A DNA stretch of 5,131 nucleotides. Source: Cellvibrionales bacterium UBA1963 (lineage in GTDB: Bacteria; Pseudomonadota; Gammaproteobacteria; Pseudomonadales; UBA7434). The stretch lies in contig DDED01000121.1 of the NCBI GenBank assembly GCA_002336035.1, positions 1 to 5,131 on the forward strand. Reading direction: 5' to 3'. Under the pieces are notes generated by a model. The model was not told the origin of the DNA. It did not search any database and was given only the letters and a program-made list of their open reading frames with translations. This document shows positions 1 through 5,131 of the stretch, in pieces (within the stretch, counting starts at the first letter, position 1; the number at the start of each line of letters is the position of its first letter). The translations under genes were made by a program, and so were the position numbers.

Positions 1-1662
1 CTCGGCAGTGATAATTTTTGCGCCATAAAAATCAGGATCTTCATCGATTTTCTGATGCGCAACCAATGCGCCTTTAGCCATTAGCCAGCCACCGAGAACG
101 GTGCCGCAAAGCATTAGATAGTTCACTGAGCAAGTACCAACTAAATCGATATCATCGGTGACGCGGCTCGTAATGTCTAGGCTGGCTTTTTGCCATTGTT
201 CAAGTGCAGTTGCTAATGCTAGAGTCATGTTGGTTAAAGGGTTGGTTTTAGATTGAAGCTGTTGGACGGTTGTCTCGACTTCGGCGATAACTGACATTAA
301 TTGAGTGCCTCCATCTCGCAGTATTTTCCTACCAATAAGATCGAGGCCTTGAATGCCTGTAGTGCCTTCATAGATAGTGATAATTCTTGCATCACGGACA
401 AATTGAGCTGCACCTGTCTCTTCAACGAAGCCCATGCCACCATGAATTTGTACCCCTAAGCCCGTTACCTCTTGTGCTACTTCAGTGGCCCAAGCTTTTG
501 CAATAGGGGTCAAAAATTCCAGTCTTTTGTAGGCGGCTTCATCGCCTTTATCGCCGCGATCAAGTGAAGAGGCCGTGTTATAATTGACCGCCCGAGTAGC
601 CTCGGTCATTGCCTTCATGTGCATAAGCATTCGACGAATGTCACCGTGATGGATAATAGTCTTGGCTTCGACCTGGCCAAGTGGCGCGCCTTGGACTCGG
701 TCTTTAGCGTATTTTAAGGCATGCTGGTAAGAAGCCTCACACATGGCGACGCCTTCGATGCCAACATGCAAGCGAGCGGCATTCATCATAGTGAACATGT
801 ACTTGAGGCCTTGATTCTCATCGCCGACCAAGTAGCCGACAGCGCCGCCTTTTTCTCCGTAATTCATTACGCAGGTTGGGCTAGCATGAATTCCTAGCTT
901 ATGTTCAATCGAGCTGCAAATGACATCGTTTTGTTCGCCACAATTGCCGTCTGCATCAATGTGAAATTTGGGTACGATAAACATCGAGATACCTTTAACA
1001 CCTTTTGGAGCATCGGGCGTTCGAGCTAGCACTAAATGCACGATATTTTCAGTCATTTGATGATCGCCCCAAGAAATATAAATCTTGGTGCCGCTTATTA
1101 AATAGTGATCGCCATTGGGTACGGCTTTTGTTCTTACTGCGGCTAAGTCAGAGCCAGCTTGTGGCTCGGTAAGATTCATGGTGCCTGTCCAACGACCACT
1201 GATCATGGCGTCGAGGTACTGCGCTTTAATCTCGCTGCTGGCATGCTTTTGTATTGCGCTAATAGCACCGATTGAAAGCATCGGACCAATAGAAAATGAT
1301 AAGTTAGACGATGCCCACATTTCGCTTACGGCTGAAGAAACAATATGAGGCATGCCCATGCCACCAAATTCTTCAGCGCAAGGGAGGGTAGACCAACCAC
1401 CTGCCATATATTGTGAATAGGCCTCTTTATACCCTGAGGCCTCAATAACGCCATTGGCGTCAATCTTTGTGCCTTCTTGATCGCCGATCATATTGAGTGG
1501 CGAAAGTATTTCGTTAGCAAATTTAGCGCCTTCCTCGAGAACTGCGTTGACCGTTTCAACATCAATCGCTTGGTAGCTGGGGAGTTCACAAATATTGTCT
1601 AACTCAGCGAGCTCTGTCATGACGAAGCGTATGTCTTTAAGTGGTGCTGTATAGTTGTGCAT
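1..1662 (-). CDS. Acyl-CoA dehydrogenase, large class with extra C-terminal domain (3' end cut off by window edge)
   Basis: FAD-dependent enzyme that inserts the alpha-beta double bond into an acyl-CoA and passes electrons to ETF, presumably in the cytoplasm. 554 codons are present with no stop before the left edge; relatives run to about 590-600 residues, so roughly 40 are missing. The family signature NLTEPQAGSD lies at residues 163-172, the mid-domain MMNAARLHVG at 292-301 and QIHGG at 405-409. YEGTTGIQ at 431-438 carries the catalytic base Glu432, matching the Glu of medium-chain enzymes. Residues after about 460 fit the extra C-terminal domain of this class (PF12806 type). The start ATG at 1662-1660 has GGAAA just upstream and gives the typical N-terminus YTAPLKDIRFV. 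The substrate is not readable. Many relatives are annotated 3-methylmercaptopropionyl-CoA dehydrogenase (DmdC), but the class also includes fatty acyl-CoA enzymes, so no symbol is given. It is divergent from etfBA. Confidence 0.95.
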   Translation of the reverse strand, partial: MHNYTAPLKDIRFVMTELAELDNICELPSYQAIDVETVNAVLEEGAKFANEILSPLNMIGDQEGTKIDANGVIEASGYKEAYSQYMAGGWSTLPCAEEFGGMGMPHIVSSAVSEMWASSNLSFSIGPMLSIGAISAIQKHASSEIKAQYLDAMISGRWTGTMNLTEPQAGSDLAAVRTKAVPNGDHYLISGTKIYISWGDHQMTENIVHLVLARTPDAPKGVKGISMFIVPKFHIDADGNCGEQNDVICSSIEHKLGIHASPTCVMNYGEKGGAVGYLVGDENQGLKYMFTMMNAARLHVGIEGVAMCEASYQHALKYAKDRVQGAPLGQVEAKTIIHHGDIRRMLMHMKAMTEATRAVNYNTASSLDRGDKGDEAAYKRLEFLTPIAKAWATEVAQEVTGLGVQIHGGMGFVEETGAAQFVRDARIITIYEGTTGIQGLDLIGRKILRDGGTQLMSVIAEVETTVQQLQSKTNPLTNMTLALATALEQWQKASLDITSRVTDDIDLVGTCSVNYLMLCGTVLGGWLMAKGALVAHQKIDEDPDFYGAKIITAE

Positions 1663-1686
1663 ATTATTTCCAATACGTTTAGTAAG

Positions 1687-1704
1687 TGTCAAAATATTTT
1701 AACA
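1687..1704. promoter_or_regulatory. Imperfect 18-bp inverted repeat, possible operator
   Basis: The sequence TGTCAAAATATTTTAACA is an inverted repeat in which eight of nine base pairs match; the single mismatch is C1690 against A1701. It contains the perfect 10-bp palindrome AAAATATTTT. It lies just downstream of the inferred dehydrogenase transcription start and upstream of the ribosome binding site, where a repressor could act. AT-rich palindromes arise easily by chance, so the role is inferred. Confidence 0.35.
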
Positions 1705-1713
1705 ATAAATAAC

Positions 1714-1721
1714 TGTTAACA
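1714..1721. promoter_or_regulatory. TGTTAACA palindrome, possible second half of an operator
   Basis: A perfect 8-bp palindrome at about the inferred dehydrogenase transcription start. Its centre is 22 bp, about two helical turns, from the centre of the inverted repeat at 1687-1704, and both share outer TGT...ACA ends. Such spacing fits two dimers on one face of the DNA, but the motif is short and does not match any regulator site I can name. Confidence 0.25.
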
Positions 1722-1730
1722 TGATACGAT

Positions 1731-1760
1731 TTTATACATTCAATGGTTTAAAAAAGTCAT
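1731..1760 (-). promoter_or_regulatory. Candidate sigma-70 promoter of the acyl-CoA dehydrogenase gene
   Basis: Read on the minus strand, a -35-like ATGACT (1760-1755) is followed after 18 nt by the -10-like TATAAA (1736-1731), which matches consensus at five of six positions and has TG directly in front of it. Transcription would start near 1724, giving a leader of about 60 nt. This is a pattern match by eye; the -35 element is only moderate. Confidence 0.4.
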
Positions 1761-1926
1761 ACTTTAGCTGAAAAATGCTGGCTTGTATGGTCAAGAGAGT
1801 CATCTCAACTGAAAAAAACATAGATTCCTCGAATGTCAGGCATGCGTTAAGCTTATAGCGGTGAGATAAGTTGATAAATTAAGTCGAATAGCCGTCTATA
1901 TATCGGTTAGATAAGAGTTATTGCTA

Positions 1927-1956
1927 TTGACCAATGCGAGGTAAAGCGTCAATATT
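1927..1956 (+). promoter_or_regulatory. Weak candidate sigma-70 promoter for etfBA
   Basis: TTGACC (1927-1932, five of six consensus positions) is followed after 18 nt by AATATT (1951-1956, four of six). It would leave a leader of about 175 nt before etfB. A second TTGACC at 2051-2056 has TATATT at 2082-2087, but the 25-nt spacing is too long for a normal promoter. The true start site cannot be decided from the sequence. Confidence 0.22.
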
Positions 1957-2138
1957 GGCGAATGTTTAGCTCTGTTTGTCAACGACACGCAGGCGGCTAA
2001 CTAATCTGCAAAAGTTGCTTTTAAATCGCTTAAATCATCTGTATCCACTTTTGACCATGATCTAAGCGTTGATCTCTTGTGTATATTAAACCATCAATTA
2101 TATATTTCTAACCCACATTAACCACATTCGGAGCATTC

Positions 2139-2888
2139 ATGAAGGTTCTGGTAGCAATAAAACGCGTTGTTGATTATAACGTAAAAGTTCGGCCTAAGGC
2201 CGACGGCTCTGACGTTGAGTTAAATAACGTCAAAATGTCATTAAACCCCTTTTGCGAAATAGCTGTTGAAGAGGCCGTTCGCTTAAAAGAAGCGGGCACT
2301 GCATCTGAAATTATCGCCGTCTCGATTGGGCCTAAAGTTGTTCAAGAGCAACTCCGTACCGCCTTAGCGCTTGGGGCAGACAGAGCGATAATGGTTGAAA
2401 CAGATAGCGAACCGCAACCCTTAGGCGTTGCAAAATTATTGAAAGCCATAGTAGATAAAGAAAGCCCTGACTTAATTATATTGGGTAAACAGTCAATCGA
2501 CGGCGATAATAATCAAACGGGTCAAATGCTGGCAGCATTGGCAGGCATTGGACAAGGCACCTTCGCCTCTAACATTGAGGTGGCGGATAGCACACTCAAC
2601 GTAACTCGCGAGGTTGATGGCGGTTTGCAAACGGTGACACTGACATTGCCTGCTGTTGTGACTACCGATCTTCGCTTAAATGAACCTCGCTACGCATCAC
2701 TGCCTAATATCATGAAGGCTAAAAAGAAGCCCCTAGATATTTTTACTCCCGATGACTTGGCTGTTAATCTGACTAACACTGTCAGCATGATCAAGGTTGA
2801 ACCCCCCGCAGAGCGTCAAGCCGGTATCAAAGTAGCGTCGGTCGATGAGCTAGTAGAAAAACTTAAAAACGAGGCAAAAGTAATCTAA
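2139..2888 (+). CDS. etfB: Electron transfer flavoprotein, beta subunit
   Basis: Beta subunit of the soluble ETF heterodimer, which takes electrons from acyl-CoA and related dehydrogenases and hands them to ETF:quinone oxidoreductase. At 249 residues it has the normal family length. The N-terminus MKVLVAIKRVVDYNVKVR is typical. The ETF-beta signature spans residues 155-175 (V-T-R, then D-G-G at 160-162, Q164, P171, ending VVT). DGDNNQTGQ at 121-129 belongs to the AMP-binding region. ASLPNIMKAKKK at 186-197 is the dehydrogenase recognition loop; Leu188 corresponds to the anchor Leu195 of human ETF-beta, and the following lysines match its methylated Lys region. The start is supported by GGAG at 2130-2133, 5 nt before the ATG. 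The stop overlaps the etfA start by one base (TAATG), so the subunits should be co-translated. Confidence 0.98.
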   Translation: MKVLVAIKRVVDYNVKVRPKADGSDVELNNVKMSLNPFCEIAVEEAVRLKEAGTASEIIAVSIGPKVVQEQLRTALALGADRAIMVETDSEPQPLGVAKLLKAIVDKESPDLIILGKQSIDGDNNQTGQMLAALAGIGQGTFASNIEVADSTLNVTREVDGGLQTVTLTLPAVVTTDLRLNEPRYASLPNIMKAKKKPLDIFTPDDLAVNLTNTVSMIKVEPPAERQAGIKVASVDELVEKLKNEAKVI

Positions 2889-3817
2889 TGAGTATATTAG
2901 TTATTGCAGAACATGATAACGCGAGCCTGAAAGGCGCAACATTAAACACTGTGACAGCAGCCCTTGCTATGGGGGGTGATATTCACTTGCTGGTGGCTGG
3001 GAGTGATTGTGCTGCCGCTGGTGCTGAAGCAGCGGCTGCCCATGGTGTCGCTAAAGTATTGATTGCAGATAATGCGGTCTATGCCCACCAACTAGCCGAA
3101 AACATAGCGGGGTTAGTCACCGAGCTTGCCGCTGATTATGACGCGGTATTAGCCCCGGCAACGGGTAACGGTAAAAACATCCTTCCTCGGGTCGCTGCCA
3201 GTCTTGATGTTCAAATGTTGTCTGAGATTATCAGCGTCGAGTCTGCGGATACTTTTAAACGTCCAATATACGCAGGCAATGTTATAGCGACAGTGCAATC
3301 GACAGATGCAAAGAAAGTTATTACCGTTCGTGCTACAGCATTTGATGCTGTTTCGGCCAGCGGAGGAAATGCTGACGTTGTTTCACTGGATCAGGTTACG
3401 GATGCAGGTGTGTCGTCGTTCGTAAGCGAGGAACTTGCTGTCTCAGATCGGCCGGAATTGACGGCTGCAAATATCGTTGTTTCTGGCGGTAGAGGCATGC
3501 AAAACGGCGATAACTTTAAATTGATTGAAGCTGTTGCCGATAAGCTAAATGCGGCAATGGGCGCATCACGCGCGGCGGTTGACGCCGGGTTTGTTCCCAA
3601 TGACATGCAAGTAGGGCAGACGGGCAAAATTGTTGCACCAGACCTCTACGTGGCAGTGGGTATTTCTGGTGCGATACAGCACTTGGCCGGTATGAAAGAC
3701 AGTAAAGTGATTGTAGCGATCAATAAAGACGAAGACGCACCCATCTTTTCAGTGGCTGACTATGGCTTAGTGGCTGACTTGTTTGTTGCATTACCAGAGC
3801 TAGACGCGGCGCTTTAA
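2888..3817 (+). CDS. etfA: Electron transfer flavoprotein, alpha subunit
   Basis: Alpha subunit of ETF, carrying the redox-active FAD between the subunits. The 309-residue length is normal for non-bifurcating bacterial EtfA. The N-terminal domain (about 1-185) starts MSILVIAEHD. The C-terminal FAD domain shows SGGRG at 199-203, GASRAAVDAG at 225-234, QVGQTGK at 241-247 and the ETF-alpha signature from LYVAVGISGAIQH (253-265) to AIN (277-279). Arg228, Thr245 and His265 align at a constant offset of 21 with human Arg249, Thr266 and His286, which contact FAD, so the flavin site looks intact. The ATG shares one base with the etfB stop. GAGG at 2871-2874 is rather far upstream (13 nt), which suggests translational coupling. 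A hairpin terminator follows 30 bp after the stop. Confidence 0.98.
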   Translation: MSILVIAEHDNASLKGATLNTVTAALAMGGDIHLLVAGSDCAAAGAEAAAAHGVAKVLIADNAVYAHQLAENIAGLVTELAADYDAVLAPATGNGKNILPRVAASLDVQMLSEIISVESADTFKRPIYAGNVIATVQSTDAKKVITVRATAFDAVSASGGNADVVSLDQVTDAGVSSFVSEELAVSDRPELTAANIVVSGGRGMQNGDNFKLIEAVADKLNAAMGASRAAVDAGFVPNDMQVGQTGKIVAPDLYVAVGISGAIQHLAGMKDSKVIVAINKDEDAPIFSVADYGLVADLFVALPELDAAL

Positions 3818-3842
3818 ATTAGGCTGAGCTGTTGCTCTAAAG

Positions 3843-3871
3843 AAAAAAGGCCCTTCAGGGGCCTATTTTTT
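3843..3871. terminator. Bidirectional rho-independent terminator between convergent operons
   Basis: A 6-bp GC-rich stem, AGGCCC (3848-3853) and GGGCCT (3859-3864), closes a 5-nt loop. Six T residues (3866-3871) follow on the plus strand. Six A residues (3843-3848) precede it and become a T-tract on the minus strand. It therefore serves etfA from the left and the small membrane protein gene from the right. Confidence 0.9.
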
Positions 3872-3892
3872 GGTTGTTACACTACCGCTGGG

Positions 3893-4240
3893 TTAGTCGG
3901 CGCTAGCGATTGTCTCAGCATCATAAATGTCTAACCAGTAGTAAAAGTCTAGATCATCTAATGCTTCCAGCTCTTGGTTGGCCAGTGGCTCGCAGGGGTT
4001 TGTTGCTGTTATAGCACTTTCAACCACCGCAGGTTCAATCCTCGGATTGATCAATACAAACGCTAGCATGCAGCAACAGGTAGCGGCTACCAGCCAAGTC
4101 ATAGAGCTTGGCCGACGCGCAGTTTGGCGTAAGGCATTTTGTCGTGCGCTGGCCAGCCTAAACAGGTCTTTGCTATGGGTATTTTGCACCAGCGCATCTA
4201 CATCATCACTGTACAATTGCGAGTCGGTTTTATCCTTCAT
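3893..4240 (-). CDS. Small single-pass membrane protein, putative anti-sigma or sigma-associated protein
   Basis: A 115-residue protein with a charged N-terminal part (1-46, with Arg33, Arg38, Arg42 and Arg43), one hydrophobic segment at about 47-65 (WLVAATCCCMLAFVLI) and an acidic tail (about 72-115) ending in an aromatic-acidic patch, LDDLDFYYWLDIY (94-106). By the positive-inside rule the N-terminus is cytoplasmic and the tail periplasmic. There is no signal peptidase site and no zinc anti-sigma motif (HxxxCxxC). The gene overlaps the end of the sigma gene by 11 nt and has AGGAG at 4251-4247, 6 nt before its ATG, so it is real and co-translated. Position and topology suggest control of the sigma factor; the layout recalls the DUF3619-type proteins found after ECF sigma genes, but I cannot confirm that family. 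The expected next gene of such clusters is absent: the terminator and etfA follow. Confidence 0.8.
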   Translation of the reverse strand: MKDKTDSQLYSDDVDALVQNTHSKDLFRLASARQNALRQTARRPSSMTWLVAATCCCMLAFVLINPRIEPAVVESAITATNPCEPLANQELEALDDLDFYYWLDIYDAETIASAD

Positions 4241-4853
4241 AATAGTCTCCTAAAAGGGCACGTAAGCGTTTCATTGCTCTTGAATAATGCGTTTTTACAC
4301 TGCCCTCTGTACAGCCCATGGCTGTTGCTGTTTGTAAAGTGCTTAGCCCCTCCCATGCTCGAAACATAAAGGCTTGCTGCTGACGTAACGGTAGTTGCTT
4401 AATGGCGCTAGTCAGTCGCTGCAACCTTTCTGAGCGCACTAGCATGCTGTCAGGATCATCGGTACCTGCACTAGTACTCAAATTAATCAGTGGCTCTAAA
4501 TAGTCATCTGACTCGTTACTGTTGGGTTTTCTCCACGGGAAAACCTTATCCCGTATGGCGTTACGTCGGTAATAATCGGTTGTTTTACTGCGCAAAATTG
4601 TATAAAACAATGGCTTCCAGTCGGCCGGGGCCTTGTCAGCATATTTCTCCACCAGCTTGTACATTGTGTCTTGAACAATGTCATGGGCATCATCCACATT
4701 GTTGGTGCTAATTCTCGCCATGTGAAAGGCACGTCGTTCAATAAACTTTAGAAACTCTTCAAGGGTGCTGTACCCCAAAGCATCAGTTGCACCCTCCGAC
4801 AGAGGGTCAGTGCTGCTCAGCTTAGCCTTAGCATTGGTGGTGTGAGCATCCAT
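4230..4853 (-). CDS. ECF-type RNA polymerase sigma factor (sigma-70 family)
   Basis: A 207-residue alternative sigma factor with the two-domain ECF layout. Region 2 covers about 36-100, with the core-binding helix DDAHDIVQDTMYKLVEKY at 54-71 and the DNA-melting helix around LFYTILRSKTTDYYRR (82-97). A polar linker follows (about 101-140). Region 4 covers about 145-201; its helix-turn-helix runs through GLSTLQTATAMGCTEGSVKTHYSRA (169-193) and would read the -35 element. About 30 residues of low-complexity N-terminal extension precede region 2. The ATG at 4853-4851 lies 3 nt after the stop of the upstream gene, with GGAGAG at 4868-4863 as ribosome binding site. The membrane protein gene starts inside its last codons. 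No promoter for the unit is visible, so it lies to the right of the window; the regulon and inducing signal are unknown. Confidence 0.93.
   Translation of the reverse strand: MDAHTTNAKAKLSSTDPLSEGATDALGYSTLEEFLKFIERRAFHMARISTNNVDDAHDIVQDTMYKLVEKYADKAPADWKPLFYTILRSKTTDYYRRNAIRDKVFPWRKPNSNESDDYLEPLINLSTSAGTDDPDSMLVRSERLQRLTSAIKQLPLRQQQAFMFRAWEGLSTLQTATAMGCTEGSVKTHYSRAMKRLRALLGDYYEG
4247..4251 (-). promoter_or_regulatory. Ribosome binding site of the small membrane protein, inside the sigma gene
   Basis: AGGAG on the minus strand, 6 nt before the ATG at 4240-4238, within the last ten codons of the sigma gene. It fixes the start of the downstream gene and the 11-nt overlap, and suggests that the two proteins are made in a linked ratio. 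Confidence 0.75.
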
Positions 4854-4856
4854 TGA

Positions 4857-5131
4857 CTAAGGCTCTCCATCTGATGGCTCAACCAAGAGCCCATCAAGAT
4901 CAATGCGGTACATAATATAAAGCCACTCAGCATAACCTTGAGTCTGCACTTTCTGCGCTAAGGGGCCACCGCCTCGTTCTTGCTGATAATTACGCCAGTG
5001 TTTGGTGTAGGTACTGTCGTTGGTAGCACCCGCATAAGCGTTATACAGCCGTTTGTGTTGGGGCGTGTTGCCTGGCACCGCAGATACCCACATAGACACA
5101 GTGGCGGTATTATAAAAGTCATCCCAAAACG
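4857..5131 (-). CDS. C-terminal part of an unidentified protein, upstream partner of the sigma gene
   Basis: The frame is open to the right edge and ends at TAG (4859-4857), so 90 C-terminal residues are visible and the start is outside. A GTG at 5099-5097 could be taken as a start, but the frame continues upstream through FWDDFYNTAT with no stop, so I read it as internal. The visible part has no membrane segment and is rich in Tyr and Trp (for example YNAYAG, HWRNYQQERGG, YAEWLYIMYRIDLDG), ending in an acidic tail. I do not recognise a domain. It is 3 nt from the sigma gene and clearly in the same operon, so it may belong to the same regulatory unit or be a gene with which sigma expression is coupled. 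The possibility that it is an unrelated upstream gene remains. Confidence 0.7.
   Translation of the reverse strand, partial: FWDDFYNTATVSMWVSAVPGNTPQHKRLYNAYAGATNDSTYTKHWRNYQQERGGGPLAQKVQTQGYAEWLYIMYRIDLDGLLVEPSDGEP

Larger units (their letters stand above)
1663..2138. other. 476-bp intergenic region between divergent acyl-CoA dehydrogenase and etfB
   Basis: No convincing gene is present in any frame. The region is AT-rich near both gene starts. The dehydrogenase-proximal 100 bp hold a candidate minus-strand promoter and two inverted repeats, listed separately. The middle and right parts contain a weak plus-strand promoter candidate and short tandem sequences, for example TTAAATC at 2021-2027 and again at 2030-2036, and TGATCT at 2058-2063 and 2070-2075. 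I see no terminator hairpin and no recognisable riboswitch or small RNA. The spacer is longer than two simple promoters need, which leaves room for regulator binding. Confidence 0.6.

Noticed and set aside
1115..1348. 77-codon plus-strand open frame
   Set aside because: It lies wholly antisense to the acyl-CoA dehydrogenase, whose conserved signature is encoded across the same bases on the other strand; no ribosome binding site or recognisable protein.
1775..1858. 28-codon plus-strand open frame in the intergenic region
   Set aside because: No ribosome binding site ahead of its ATG, no recognisable peptide character, and a length expected by chance.
1951..1982. Minus-strand promoter using the perfect -35 TTGACA at 1982-1977
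   Set aside because: No acceptable -10 element at 16-18 nt; the nearest AATATT is 20 nt away and the transcript would have a leader of over 280 nt.
2051..2087. TTGACC and TATATT as an etfB promoter
   Set aside because: The two elements are 25 nt apart, well outside the usual 16-18 nt; either could be part of another promoter but not together.
3391..3627. 78-codon minus-strand open frame
   Set aside because: Antisense shadow of etfA, which has full family motifs over the same bases.
3978..4369. Two overlapping plus-strand open frames (3978-4253 and 4139-4369)
   Set aside because: Antisense to the membrane protein and sigma genes, which have proper ribosome binding sites and, for sigma, clear domains.
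4490..4741. Open frames on both strands (plus 4490-4711, minus 4496-4741)
   Set aside because: Both overlap the region 2 and linker coding of the ECF sigma factor in other frames; composition is rich in Cys, Trp and Met as expected for shadows.
4857..5099. Complete 80-residue protein starting at GTG 5099
   Set aside because: The frame stays open upstream to the window edge with plausible coding residues, and no good ribosome binding site precedes the GTG, so the gene is better read as partial.

Overview
The window looks like a piece of a gammaproteobacterial chromosome, probably from a marine, moderately AT-leaning lineage. The evidence is the family assignment of the acyl-CoA dehydrogenase, the etfB-etfA order and the sigma-factor cassette. 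I cannot fix a genus from the sequence. No rRNA, tRNA, CRISPR array, insertion sequence or phage gene is visible, and most of the window is ordinary core metabolism.

Left part (1-1662, minus strand): a large acyl-CoA dehydrogenase of the roughly 600-residue class with an extra C-terminal domain, cut off by the left edge. A 476-bp gene-free region (1663-2138) separates it from the divergently transcribed etfB-etfA pair (2139-3817, plus strand). These two genes encode the beta and alpha subunits of electron transfer flavoprotein. The dehydrogenase oxidises an acyl-CoA and ETF accepts its electrons for delivery to the quinone pool, so the divergent pair makes functional sense. The dehydrogenase side of the spacer has a candidate promoter and two inverted repeats that could be a shared operator.

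A strong hairpin with A and T tracts on its two sides (3843-3871) ends etfA and, on the other strand, the convergent right-hand operon.

Right part (3893-5131, minus strand): a tightly packed three-gene unit. In transcription order it holds the C-terminal end of an unidentified protein entering from the right edge, an ECF-type RNA polymerase sigma factor that starts 3 nt after that protein's stop, and a 115-residue single-pass membrane protein that overlaps the sigma gene by 11 nt. The membrane protein sits where an anti-sigma factor would be expected but lacks the usual zinc-binding anti-sigma motif. This sigma/small membrane protein cassette is the least explained part of the window.
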